From NCBI GenBank assembly GCA_963210315.1, contig OY723300.1:310001-374000 (forward strand): DNA of 64,000 nucleotides, in the 5' to 3' direction. The notes under the pieces are model-generated. The model was not told the DNA's origin. It saw only the letters and a program-made list of their open reading frames with translations, and made no database searches. This document shows, piece after piece, positions 31,976 to 42,674 of this stretch. A program made the position numbers and the translations under genes. This DNA comes from Rhynchopus euleeides (lineage: Eukaryota; Euglenozoa; Diplonemea; Diplonemida; Diplonemidae). Numbering within the stretch: position 1 is the first letter of the stretch; every line of letters starts with the position of its first letter.

Positions 31976-34946
31976 ATCACCACGGACTAGTCGGGCAGTG
32001 ACGGGTGGGGTCGACTAGTCGGGACGACGGGTGAAAACTCGACAGGCGGCACCCGTCGACTCGACGGGTGGACCCGTCGAGTCGACGGGTGCCACCCGTC
32101 GGCACGACGGGTGAACCTGCTGAAACGACGGGTGTTCCAGCCATTTCCTGTTGATATGGGCCAATTTCCATTGAAAACTAGGGGAGTACCTTGCATGGCA
32201 TCAGGTTATTTTTCACGCCGAACTATCTTCCCTGCACAGACCCACCCCCCATTACTTTCCATTTACAATTCCTAGTTGGTGATGGGGCCTCAAGTGCATG
32301 TGCGACGGCTGTTCTCGTGGATTTTCATTGTTCGAGGGATCTTGACTCTGACAAACTGTGTCAGTTTGACAGAGCAACCTACTTCATGAAGGTGATCACT
32401 TTTCTGCCAGGCAAATTTTCGCCCCAGCCCCCAACCCTTGCACAACCCACAAGGCAGTCTCCAAGATACCGTACCCTCATCACCACCCAGGCCAAGATAC
32501 CCCAAGATACCATCATCACCACCCAGGCCACCCAGACGAGCCACACCAATCAATGCCAGCGGCAAAGCGTACTGCAGCGCAGGCCCTCGCCAGCGCTGTG
32601 GACATGACGGTGTTTGTACGTGCTTGGATCAACACGTATGTTGTCGAGCGTGATGCTGATGGGTTGAGCCACATGGCCCTGAAGCAGCTTCTCGGCAAGC
32701 TGGCGGATACTACCATCAAGTCGACTGATCCCATCATCAGTCTTGCCCTGTACAAAAAGTATGAGAAGCTGGGGGGTGGGGTGATCAGCAAGTCGACCGC
32801 GAAGGAGGGTCGCACGATGTACGCTGCCCGTGTCAATAGCGGGTCAGACATCGAGTTTGTCGGGTTGGGCCTCCGGAAGAGCAACGGGAAGGACCACCCG
32901 ACAGGGCTCAAGGAGATGGCCGACGCCTGCCCCGCGGCACTGCAGCTATGGTGAAGCTGTACGAGGCGGAGAAGAAACAGGCACAGAAGACCCAGCAGAG
33001 CAGGCTGGCCGTAGGAATTTTCGACGGTGCCTTCGCAACACGGTTGGTGACAGTTGCCGATTAGCAGAAGGATGAGTACAGAACGTGGTTCACGTTCAAC
33101 TTCCTGAAGCAAATCGCAAGAGTGCAGAGAGGGGTTTTCGAAAAGGCGAACGTGATGTTTCGGCTCGCCTGCTTAGGGTAGCAGGGGACCATCTTGAGCT
33201 GTGGTCGGCATTTAGTAAGATGGGGTCATCTTCGCACAGGAGCGCGTTTTGTACCACACCACGAAATGACTGGTTGAAACAGCTCCACGCCTGCCACAGG
33301 GCTAGCATCCAGGAACTTCATGAAGCTGGGTTTGAGAGCCTGTACGCAGGGGTGTTCACCTCCACAGCGTACACGATCACACCCCCTGCACGACATAAAC
33401 GGGTTCATCGCAATACTCGCAGAGATCTTGCCTGATGGACCTGCCGTGCAGAAGGCTGTCCTTGGCAGCTCAACGTGTTCCAACATGACGGGAAACCAGG
33501 TCAGAGATGTTCTGAGTCGCTTACTCAACATTGCCAAGACGAAGGGGTGCAGCATCTACTCTGTATTGTAATGGAAATGCTTGTGCATTTCCGCTACAAC
33601 GACATCCCCATCAAGTACCACCAGGAGGGAAAGTGCGCGAAAGAGTTCATCTTCTCGCTCATCGCAATGCACATCCTTGTGTTTGTCCTGGAGTGGGTGT
33701 CACCTGGGAGAACATCCGAGGGGCGTGGTGTTACATATATCCATATTCGATGAGCCACTGGTTTGATCCAGAAGATGCACACCCCCTCGCCCTGAGTGAC
33801 GAGGAACTGGAGAGGGGGAATGGCGTCTCCAAACGCCATGCCCTGAGGGTGACATCGCAGCAGACCGCCGAACGGGACCTGCTGCTCTTCGAAATGCAGA
33901 GGACCAAAGGCAAGGGGTGCGGCCTGCTGGACCAACCGACCCTCCTGAAGTTCGGCGCGATAAAGCTTTGCCGCCGTGTCACTGCGAGGAACGCTTGTTG
34001 GAAGGGAGCAACGGCAGCACTGCAGCGGAGACTCGAGTCCCTCGGCCTTGGATCTCACGTCACAAAAAGGGGGCGATGGGGCCAACAATTTCTGGGCGAC
34101 CCGGAAAACACCACTCCAAAGGCAACGCTGCTCGCATGCATCTGCAAGTCCAAATCCTGGGGCAACAGCGAGGATGTGCCAGAAGTGCCAGAACCAACGC
34201 CATCCGGTACAGTGCCTGTGCAGCAGCATATCTGCATTGTGTGCTCCAAAGTTGCCCACACGAGAGAAGCACTGTTTGCGCATTATGATGCTGCACATCG
34301 GCCACAAAACAACGCGCCGTGTCAGACCTGCACTGTCACATGCCAGGAGTGCGGCAAACGGACAACCGAAGGGACTGAGCCAGCACTACCTCAGTCACCA
34401 TTCGCGCGTGCTGAAAAAGCGTTGCTGTGTTTGTTTCGAGCTCTTTAAAACCACTGTAAAGCGCGACGAGCACATGAGATCCGCGCACCCGTAAGTGAGG
34501 GGGGGGGGTGTTTGGCAGTTCAGGTACGTAGGTGATTTTGTTTGTCCTCGAGAGCGGAGTGACGTCGTGGGAGGGAGTTGTTTTGAGGCCCCACCCCCAG
34601 GCCCCCTGCCCACCTGGATGGCTCACCCCCCTCCTGGTGGTCCACCGGTGGGCAGCCCCTTCACCAACTAGGAATTGTAAATGGAAAGTAATGGGGGGGT
34701 GGGTCTGTGCAGGGAAGATAGTTCGGCGTGAAAAATAACCTGATGCCATGCAAGGTACTCCCCTAGTTTTCAATGGAAATTGGCCCATATCAACAGGAAA
34801 TGGCTGGAACACCCGTCGTTTCAGCAGGTTCACCCGTCGTGCCGACGGGTGCCACCCGTCGAGTCGACGGGTGCCACCCGTCGTTTCACCCGTCGTCATT
34901 TCACCCGTCGTCCCGACTAGTCGTCCGGGCGACTAGTCCGTGGTGA
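31976..34946 (+). mobile_element. 2.97-kb DNA transposon with ~300-bp terminal inverted repeats
   Basis: Left end ATCACCACGGACTAGTCG at 31976 and its complement ending at 34946. The arms are 31976-32287 and 34656-34946. The outer 150 bp of each arm is a tandem array of CACCCGTCG/CGACGGGTG words whose copy number differs between arms; the inner part is nearly identical. If the true end is CACCACGG, the target duplication is the dinucleotide AT. The interior carries a decayed multi-frame gene with C2H2 fingers. No DDE catalytic domain was recognised. Confidence 0.85.
32553..34494 (+). pseudogene. Decayed transposon gene with C2H2 zinc fingers
   Basis: Starts MPAAKRTAAQALASAVDM at 32553 and stays open for 133 codons, then continues in other frames with several stops. 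Coding-like segments include LYEAEKKQAQKTQQSRLAVG, a stretch near 33320-33570 reading FIAILAEILPDGPAVQKAVL, and a 300-codon stretch to 34448. The last holds a C2H2 finger at about 34233-34299 (CIVCSKVAHTREALFAHYDAAH pattern). A second finger is split by a one-base frame change near 34360, and a third (CCVCFELF...HMRSAH) ends in TAA at 34494. It could be a multi-exon gene, but the frame change inside a finger argues for decay. The encoded protein would be the element's DNA-binding factor, by inference. Confidence 0.55.
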
Positions 34947-34973
34947 TGGCACCCACCAGCCCAAGAGACCGCC

Positions 34974-35766
34974 TCAGCCCAGCTGCAGGGTGACATACTG
35001 GATAACAACACCAGCTGGCTGGAAGACGTTGCTATCCGCGGCCAGCATCTCATCAGAATCGGAGTCAGAACCGTAATTCTCCTGCGACGGCGCTTGCTCT
35101 ATGCTGAACTGCTTCTGGAAGGCTGCGATCTGGGCATCCAGCCCTGACTCAGAATTGTCGTACGTCTTGTCCTCCTCCGCAAAGTTGTCACGCAACATGC
35201 GATGCACAGGGTCGTAGCTGATCACGGCATCATGCTCCTCGACCAACGTCTCCTCTGAAGTCTCCAGCTGCACAAGCTGGTTCAGGTGGATCTGCCCACC
35301 GCCATCCCTGCAGAAAGCGTGAGGGGGTTCGGGCACAACAGGGGCGCTTCACTTTAGTTCGTTAACAGTTCAAATCTACGAAACAAACCCTTGAATGAAG
35401 ATTCAGTGCCGCCGGTCCTCCCCCTCCCCCCATAATTCACACTTCGTACGCAGTCACACAATATCACAAGGAAACGTGCTGGTTTTTTTGGGTTAGCGTA
35501 CCGGCACCACGCCTTGTAAGGCGAGGGAACCGTACCCGCTGTGGCACGGAAACTCCCAAAGGGGGAAGCCCTGATTGCACCTCTCTCCCCCTCCCTCCCA
35601 CAACGCAGCTGACTCCAGGCACGGGATTCGTCCGACCTGGACCTACTGAAGCGTGCCTAACATTTGTTTCCCCCCCCCTCACCCTCCACCACAACCCCCT
35701 CCCCACCCGCCTTCCATACCTCTTCACATCACGAAGCCTCGTGAGGTCATTCCATCCTTCATCCAT
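34974..35766 (-). CDS. 126-residue acidic protein, two exons
   Basis: Proposed complement(35720..35766, 34974..35307): ATG at 35766 gives MDEGWNDLTRLRDVK. Donor GTATGG at 35719 joins acceptor TTTCTGCAG before 35307, in matching phase, to a second exon reading GGGQIHLNQLVQLETSEE. The protein ends in an Asp/Ser-rich region with DSDSDEMLAADSNVFQP near its C-terminus, the family signature seen at 31004-31933 and 30529. No known domain. The stop lies 28 bp from the end of the inserted transposon, so the element landed just downstream of this gene. Confidence 0.5.
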
Positions 35767-36230
35767 CACCGTTAGGACAGAGGGGCCTTTGGCAGGCCCC
35801 CCTTCCCCACCGCTCTGGATGCCACTACCACTCGCGGGGGCGACCCCCTCGGGATATGACGTGTATTAAAGCCGCAGGGGGGAAGGTGGTGTGGGAGGGC
35901 GGCGTCGGGAGCGGGTAGAGTATAGATGGGCGGGGGAGATTCAAGGGGAGAGAGAGGGGGGGGGGATATATAAAAACTCCGTTCGCTTTTAGTTATGGAG
36001 GTGTGGTGTCCCTGATCTAACAAGGGGGGGGGGTGGGGGAGAGGGGGGACGATGTGCGGGGCGGGGGGGAAGGGAGAGTGGGGCAGTGGGGTGCGGAGGG
36101 GGGGGGGGGAGGGGTGTGGGCAAACACAGATCGGGGATCGCCCGGTCCTTTTCCCTCACCTCCTCCCCCCCCCCCTCACCCTTCCTCCCTCAGTGCGGAG
36201 CCTGCTCTCACACGGTTGCCTCGCCTGTGG

Positions 36231-36265
<35 letters not shown>

Positions 36266-37365
36266 AATGTTTTGAATAATTTGAACACTTTTCTGAACAT
36301 GATTTCTGGCAGGGCCTGTGCTCTTCGCGGCACTCCGGGGAGCAAGGCCTGCTGTTTCGTGTTCTTCTGGCCACACGGTGGCATTGCTGACGTCGCCTCT
36401 TCCTCAGTTTTCTTTGAATTATTATATGAGCAGGGGAGTCAAAGCTCATCAGAGATGTCAATTGCACTGTCCACGGATGCCAACGATTGTCGTATTCGCG
36501 GGACAGTGCGCGGGACACGCACAGTGCTTTGAAACCAGGGGAGCGTGGAGCTTACCCTTTGCTAGAATGTGTAGGGCGTAGATGTGGGCCAGGTGTGCGC
36601 ATGCACACCAGTCATGTGAGACGGATGGGGGCGGGCGGGGGGGTGGGGGGAGGCAAGGGAGGGGGCAGCAAACTTGGAGCAAGGAACAGAGCCCTGCCCC
36701 CAGACCTTCTTCTTTCTCCCTTTTTGATGCAGGCAGTGTGTGCCTGCAGATGGGGCCTATCTGCCCGGGGGGTCATCGCTATCCTTTTTGCCGTCACGAT
36801 GTGCCTCAATATCGGCGCATAGGCGGATCGCCCCTTATGCTCAAACCCAAGCCTGCTAGGTTGATAAGACTTTGCCGTCTGGCCTGCCGTGACAATGGAG
36901 CTCACTCCGGTGCGCAGTGGGCCCTCACAAGAAGGCCCAACGAAGGATGATTTGTGTTCGTGATACAAAAGAAAAGCCAAGATGATCCTGGAAGAAGGGG
37001 AGGGAGGGGGGGGGGTTCGCAGGGGTTATGTGAAGGGGTGTAGTGGGGGGAGGGGGGTGGGGTAGTGAACTCAAAGGATGATGTTGCTTTGGGGGTGTGT
37101 CATGTCTTCAATCCATCAGGCAGCGCTCACTCATCACAGATTTGTGTGTGACGGGCAGCTTGCCGTAAATTCCTTCACCCCCCCCCCTTTTCTTTTGATG
37201 CGAACGACCCGCCATCCTGCGGTGCGAGATAGGCACGACAGGATGCACTGAAGTACACTGTGGTGGCCAGAAGGCTGTTGTACTCACACATCATATGAGG
37301 GGGGAGAGGATGTAGAAAGCAGGGCGTTACATCAGCCGCCCTTCACTTCATATTGTGCGGGGGGG
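35767..37365. other. Intergenic, G-rich, with a GT microsatellite
   Basis: G-runs and a (GT)n tract at 36232-36262. Open frames on both strands are short and compositionally biased. No gene, RNA or element recognised. Confidence 0.45.
36232..36262. repeat. (GT)n microsatellite
   Basis: About fifteen GT units. Confidence 0.95.
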
Positions 37366-37484
37366 GTTTGATCGTCGAGAGGGAATGGAAAAGTAAATCT
37401 CCCAGCACCTTCTCGCAATGTTAGTCCTTTTTGTAGTCACTACACCAGATATGTTGTACAAGGCAGATCAATGCACAACGGGAG
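37366..37484 (+). repeat. Dispersed repeat family A, longest copy
   Basis: Full-length match to 571-674 with an additional ACCAGATATGTTGTAC insert; followed by a 17-bp G-run. Confidence 0.85.
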
Positions 37485-37524
37485 GTATTGTGCGGGGGGG
37501 GGGGGGGGGGTCAGGTAACAGCTT

Positions 37525-37687
37525 CACGGTGGGGTACGACACCCGATGTCGGACCCTGTGGGTAACCCATTTTTTAGGTACCCTGGGTACCTAAATTCGG
37601 TACCCAGGGTACCTAAATGCGTTATCGGATTTTCGGCCGATTTGGGTACCGAAAAGGGTTACCCTCTGGTTGTCGTACCCCACCGTG
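37525..37687. mobile_element. 163-bp inverted-repeat element with CACGGTGG ends
   Basis: CACGGTGGGGTACGAC at the left and GTCGTACCCCACCGTG at the right. The centre has three GGTACC-based palindromes. Flanking dinucleotides are TT on both sides, a possible 2-bp target duplication. Non-coding. Confidence 0.75.
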
Positions 37688-38033
37688 TTGACGTGCCTGT
37701 CAAGACGTGTTGTAGCGAGGATGTGGGTGTGTGGGTATGGGGGCGAGCAGAACAACCTGTGCACCGTGGCAAGACACTGAGGCAACCCGGTGTTCTGTTC
37801 AACCAAGCATCGCCATCACAGGTCTGAACCCGGCATCAGCCTTTTGCGACAAATATTGCGACAGGTGGTTGCAACATGGCGCACGAGGCTTTCTCGAGTC
37901 AGTTGCTGGTTGTTCAGCAGCACTGTGCGGGAGATGTCGAAACTAACGCCAGGGCAGAGATAATGGCAATGGTTTTCATCATGCAGGGTGGTATTGCCGG
38001 AAGAAAAAGAGAATGTTTGGAAACGCCGACCTA
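37688..38033. other. Spacer between two CACGGTGG elements
   Basis: No gene or repeat recognised. Confidence 0.4.
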
Positions 38034-38332
38034 CACGGTGGCCAGGATGTCCGGGATATCCCGGGTGGGAGGGGGGCATGGGAGGACCCGGGAGGGAGCT
38101 GTCAGATATCCCGCCTGGGAAGGTCATGTCCTCCCCCCCGGGAGGTGTTCTGTCCTCCAGGGGGATGTCCTGTGGGGCCAAAAACCGTTGGACAACGACA
38201 TTTTTCACATTTTTTGACACACCATCTCCCGCGGGGGGGAGGACATGTCCTACCCGGGTGGGATATCTGACAGATCGGGTCCTCCCGTTTCCAACTCCCA
38301 CCCGGGATATCCCGGACATCCTGGCCACCGTG
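38034..38332. mobile_element. 299-bp inverted-repeat element with CACGGTGG ends and TA duplication
   Basis: CACGGTGGCCAGGATGTCCG at the left and its complement ending CCACCGTG at 38332, flanked by TA on both sides. The perfect arm continues through GGATATCCCGGGTGGGA. The interior is further palindromic (GAGGACATG, GATATC words). The end sequence is shared with 37525-37687, so both belong to one family. Confidence 0.8.
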
Positions 38333-38334
38333 TA

Positions 38335-38949
38335 ACGGATGTCTGGATCATTGATGAAGCCAGCTCGCTGCAAAAGGCAACATGTGGCGCAAGGGACAGT
38401 AATGAGGAAGTATGCAAACGTTATGCAGAGATGGCTGCCTGCATCACCACAGGCAAGAACCGCGAGTGATCCAATGAGTCAAAGCAGTGTCACAACAGTT
38501 GTGTTTTCGGCGGTGGTTCGAACCGTTTCCCTTCTTCTTTCGCTATGTGCTGTTCCGACAGCGTGAAAACTTTGTGTCTGCAAATCAGAAAGGGGAGAGA
38601 AGAACCAGCGGGTATTCGTCGATCGCGAGAACACCCCACACGCCTGCTGCGGGTGTGGTGTGTCCTGCATGATCTGCATAGCAAAGTTTCCTGCGTTGTT
38701 AGCACGACTCCAACATAAAAAATCTTTCACTGGATCACCCAGGCCCCACCCCACCACCCTCTGCCATGCAGTGCGGGCGTGCGCAGAAGGCACATAAGAC
38801 ACGCCACACTTCGACACTTTTCCACCCCCTCCCTCCCCCTGCACCCCCTTGGTGTGAACATCACTGCAGCGAGAGGAGCCTGCCTTCACTCCCACCACAT
38901 CACCACCATCACCCACCCACCCACCTGTCCCCATCCAGATTAATGGCTT
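38335..38949. other. Intergenic and 3' region of the transporter gene
   Basis: Probably includes the transporter's 3' UTR on the minus strand. No second gene seen. Confidence 0.4.
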
Positions 38950-40443
38950 TCAGAAGATGTACTCCGCCAGGGCACTGGTGGCGTTGTCTGCGGACCCACT
39001 GCCGGAGGAGCTGCTGTCGGAATCCTTCAGGAATACAGAGATCACCATCGAGATCAGGACGAGGAACCCGGTGCTGAGGAGGAACCAACCAGCCACCACG
39101 AAGGACGCCGCGCTCTCCTCGAGGGCTGCAGGGTCGAGGGTGAAGGAAGTCCCCTCGAGGGCGATTTTCCCGTTGTTCCCACCCCCCACGAGCGGGTCTG
39201 CCTCCGTCACAGCCGCGCAGTCGTCACCCCCGTCATCGCTCCCGACGTTGATAGAACGTGCGCCGTTTTGCACAGCGGGGTGCCCTGCCACATCCCCTGC
39301 TCCACCATCTGCCTCGGGCTGGGCCTCGGCAGCCGGCAACCCCTGGTGCTGCCTGAGTGTCCCGGCAAAGCGCAGCGCAACCGCGCCTGGGATGAGCTGC
39401 GCAAAGGCAACACCGCTGGTCCCACCCAGCAGCGCCACAGCCTCCGAAAGGCTGGTGATGGCGTAGGCGGTGGCGGAGCAGAGCGCCAGCAGGCCGACCG
39501 TCAGGGGGAGCTTGAGCCGCATGTCCTCGGAGGGGAGCCCTGAGAGCTGGCCGAACATCTGCCGCATGGGCTGCACCATCAGGGGGGCCTTGAGGATGGA
39601 GGCCACGCCCATGAGGGTTCGCGAGACGCTGCCTGTCCAGCCCGAGAGGGAGTTCTGGATGTCGTCCGCAACATCTGCCCCGTAGGCTGCCAGGCCTGCG
39701 ACGGTGAAGACGATGTAGGCGACAACCCCGATGGCAACCACATAGGCGATCATCTTGGGGAAATCGCTCTTTGACTCCAGCTCGTTCATCCCGCGGACGG
39801 AGTTGATGTGGCAGGCGAATGCGCCGATCATCAGCGGCGCAACCTCCAGGCTCTGCTTTTCAGAAACAGGCTCCCAGGAGACACGCTCGCGGTGGTGGAT
39901 TGTGCCGTTTGGAGGGGGGTTAGCTTCTTCGGCTTCGACCCAGTCGCGGATGACTGCAATGACGATGGTGAGGATCGCAATGTTTGCGAGTGTTGAGATA
40001 TAACGCAGGGAGCCCAGCTGTGTCGGCAGGCACGCAGGGAGCATCGCAGCTGCGACGAGGAGTGTCGTGACGAACCTGCTGAGCTCGTCGCTGATAGCGG
40101 AGTACTTCCGGAAGGAGTCGGTTGCGACGATGATGTAAGATGCGGTGACCAGCACACCCGTCACGCAGAAGAGAACCTGGGTCACGATGCTCGCACTGCT
40201 CCCCACTGTGAATTCGACGGTGTCCTGCAGTGTCTTGCATTCGGTGTGCAGCACAACCTTGTAGAACACCATCAGCGACACGACGAGTGATGTCACAGCG
40301 ACCACCATGCAGCAGCCGTACAGTATAAGCCCAGACCCGGCTGCGGATGACGGGAATGTCAGGACGCCCAGCCCGATCATGCTGGCCAGCACATTGACAG
40401 CGATGGCTGCCACGCCATACTTCTTCGTCGGTGCAGACGACAT
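38950..40443 (-). CDS. Amino acid transporter, AAAP/SLC38-like
   Basis: 497 residues with about eleven hydrophobic spans, expected to move neutral or cationic amino acids across the plasma or an endomembrane, usually with H+ or Na+. The first span has the family start NVLASMIGLGVLTFPSSAAG, matching the unwound TM1 of AAAP proteins, and the GAFACHINSV segment at about residues 220-230 matches the conserved TM6-type region. A short acidic, Asn/Gly-containing loop before the last span (NVGSDDGGDD) is probably cytosolic or luminal. The frame extends to a GTG at 40461, but the first ATG is 40443, preceded by a pyrimidine run and AG. Single exon. AAAP genes are expanded in kinetoplastids; substrate cannot be told from sequence. 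Confidence 0.85.
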   Translation of the reverse strand: MSSAPTKKYGVAAIAVNVLASMIGLGVLTFPSSAAGSGLILYGCCMVVAVTSLVVSLMVFYKVVLHTECKTLQDTVEFTVGSSASIVTQVLFCVTGVLVTASYIIVATDSFRKYSAISDELSRFVTTLLVAAAMLPACLPTQLGSLRYISTLANIAILTIVIAVIRDWVEAEEANPPPNGTIHHRERVSWEPVSEKQSLEVAPLMIGAFACHINSVRGMNELESKSDFPKMIAYVVAIGVVAYIVFTVAGLAAYGADVADDIQNSLSGWTGSVSRTLMGVASILKAPLMVQPMRQMFGQLSGLPSEDMRLKLPLTVGLLALCSATAYAITSLSEAVALLGGTSGVAFAQLIPGAVALRFAGTLRQHQGLPAAEAQPEADGGAGDVAGHPAVQNGARSINVGSDDGGDDCAAVTEADPLVGGGNNGKIALEGTSFTLDPAALEESAASFVVAGWFLLSTGFLVLISMVISVFLKDSDSSSSGSGSADNATSALAEYIF

Positions 40444-40470
40444 GGTCTGCAGACGACCCACCCCGCCTGG

Positions 40471-40506
40471 CTGAGTGGGGTAGGGAGGGAGGGAGGGTGG
40501 TGGGGG
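40471..40506 (-). promoter_or_regulatory. Probable spliced-leader acceptor of the transporter gene
   Basis: On the coding strand a C/T tract (40473-40506) ends in CCACTCAG, with the AG at 40472-40471, 27 nt before the ATG. A second AG (CTGCAG) lies 3 nt before the ATG. Confidence 0.45.
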
Positions 40507-41012
40507 CAGCGGGCAGGAGCAGTTATATAAAGGGTGCCTGGTGGTGTTGCCGAAAACGCTTCGCAGAATATGCGCACAAAAACTGCACGAATTGCGCGAT
40601 TTTGGACGTTTTGGCCTGGATTATTGTCACATTCAAGCAGGAACATACGAACCTAGTCCTCTCAAGTGCCACTATTCCGAATACTGGGGAGTGCCTCTGA
40701 GACATGCCTCTTACCCAGGGATAAGGGGCGCGGACCGCGAGGGCCGGTGAGGATATCAAACCGCGGTGCGTTTTTCAACGAGCAAACCTTCGACAACAGT
40801 ACATCGACGGCAGTGCTGGAGTACACAAGACAGACCCATGCCTTACGTCAAATACCGGCGGCTCCTCGCTCTAGCGACTCACTTCCGGTGGAATACGGAG
40901 ACGGTGGTGAAGGGATGTGGCACAGATGCCTCTGCACCAACAGGACGACACCGGCTCAGGGGAAACCGATTCCGGTTGGAGTTAGCGCTCTCGACGCTAA
41001 AGACCTAGAGTG
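40507..41012. other. Intergenic, weak repeat similarity
   Basis: The stretch near 40953-41010 (CCGGCTCAGGGGAAA.CGATT CCGG words) is repeated near 46675-46725. Otherwise nothing recognised. Confidence 0.4.
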
Positions 41013-41180
41013 ACGACGCGGTCTCCACCTCCCCGGGTACCCGAATCCCGTTATCCGGCGCGGTATCCGGTGGTATCCGGGGGTTCCCCCGGGGACCCGG
41101 CGGACCACCCGGCCGGGTACCCGGATTAGAATGGTGAGGCGGGTACCCAGGTACCCGGCGGGAGGTGAAGACCGCGTCGT
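41013..41180. mobile_element. 168-bp inverted-repeat element with ACGACGCGG ends
   Basis: ACGACGCGGTCTCCACCTCC at the left against GGAGGTGAAGACCGCGTCGT at the right. The interior is palindromic GGGTACCCG and CCCCCGGGG words. Non-coding. Confidence 0.75.
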
Positions 41181-41216
41181 GGGCAGGGGGGGGGGGTAGT
41201 GAAATTGAAATTGAAG

Positions 41217-41264
41217 GGAGCACAAGAATGATCACCCTTCACTCGTTATGCAGGTTGTGTCTGA
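41217..41264 (-). repeat. Dispersed repeat family B copy
   Basis: GGGAGCACAAGAATGATCAC, CTTCACTCGTTATGCAGG and TTGTGTCTGAAATCC; close match to 7180-7217. Confidence 0.75.
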
Positions 41265-42222
41265 AATCCAGTGTTTTTTCCGGCCTGTGTTGTGTTGTTG
41301 TACTGTGTGGGCAATTAGGCTGTGATGGTCAGGGCCTAATCTAAGGGGGGTCGGGCAGGGGTGTCACCCGGGTTTTTTTGCGGGTTTTTTTAGTGGGTTT
41401 TTTTTGGGGGTTTTTGGGTTTTTTTGAACCGGGTTTTTTGGGGGGTGTTCGGGTGCCACCCACATGGTGTCCAAAATGACGGGATTCCTGGAAATTCCGA
41501 AAAGTGGACACCCTCGAGTACGAATCTTCCCACAAATTCTCCTCAGAGGGAGGACTCGAGGAAAAAAACGTTGGCAGGAATTTGGCCTGGGGCCGTCCTG
41601 GAGAGCCTGCACTGTCCGGTTGGGAGCTGGTTGGAGGGCGACCGCAGGTTCTACTTTTACTTCGACGGGCTCCTAGCACAAAGACATCCACCATTGTCAC
41701 TTCTATCCCACTAGGAAGGCACTTGGAGGGGCACGAATTTCAGGGAAAATGCCGGGGCGCAACCCCGCGTGGGCGCGCAACGAGTTCACCGACTATCTCA
41801 ATGGCACGAGGAAGGGCGCCCAGTGCCGACACTGCAACCCCTAGTGATCTACAGTGTAACGGGCCGCTCGGTCCCGCTCGGCCCTTGCTGTCCGGTTGTC
41901 CCTCGGCCCTTGTTGCCCTTGTTGTCGGCATGGGGTCGGGGGGGGGGGGGGTCAAAGACCCCCCCCCCGCAGTTTGGGCCCCCTCGGGGGGGTCCCCCGG
42001 GGGTCACTTTTAGCGGGGGCGGGGGGGATTTCCCTGGTTCAGGGGGGGGGGGGGCAGGGGTATTCCTAACTTTCCAGGGTCGGGGGAAAACTGGGTCGAT
42101 GGGGGAAAAAGGGGGGGAGCTGGGCAAAGACTGTCAAAAAGGGGGTAAAAAAATTTTCGCGCGCTTCTGGTGTACCTGAAATCCCGTGTAAACCGTACGA
42201 AAGAACTACGAAATACGGGGTA
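41265..42222. other. Intergenic, homopolymer-rich
   Basis: T-runs, G-runs (41938-41952, 42045-42056) and no recognised gene. Confidence 0.4.
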
Positions 42223-42333
42223 GGGGGGGCCCTCGCTACCAAGTGTGACTGAGTGAGAAAAAGTGAGAAGTCAGCCATGTTTGGCTGACAACTGACGACT
42301 CGTGACTCACAGTGACTCGTAGCGAGGGCCCCC
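42223..42333. mobile_element. Small inverted-repeat element (MITE-like), copy 2
   Basis: Inverse-orientation copy of 16392-16502, bounded by GGGGGCCCTCGCTAC and GTAGCGAGGGCCCCC. Confidence 0.8.
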
Positions 42334-42674
42334 AGGGAGTCGTTTTTTATTTTGGGTGGCACTTTTTTTTCGGGGGGTATTATTGGGGGGGTTCCTTCAA
42401 GGTTTGAGGTGACCCAACCCAGCCCAGGGTGCGATGCAGCAAAGAGACGAGTCATGTCCCGTTGATATCACCTCACAAAATCGCCTTGCTACGACTTCAG
42501 CATCCACACATACGACACATGACACACCCAGCAGATCAGTTCTAACAGCATTCCTAAGTATGGAAGCAACCAAAACTGATGAAGAAAATGCCCGGGCTCA
42601 CATTTCAGGTTTCAACGGCAAGTGGCTGCACAGACCGGCGTGTTTCAAATGAGCCCTGACCACAGGAGCTCACG

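Noticed and set aside
36232-36262. Simple GT tract as a promoter or Z-DNA regulator
   Set aside because: No gene nearby on either strand uses it; listed only as a microsatellite.
40521-40530. TATATAAAG as a TATA box
   Set aside because: It is on the plus strand with no plus-strand gene downstream, and SL-using organisms rarely have such promoters.
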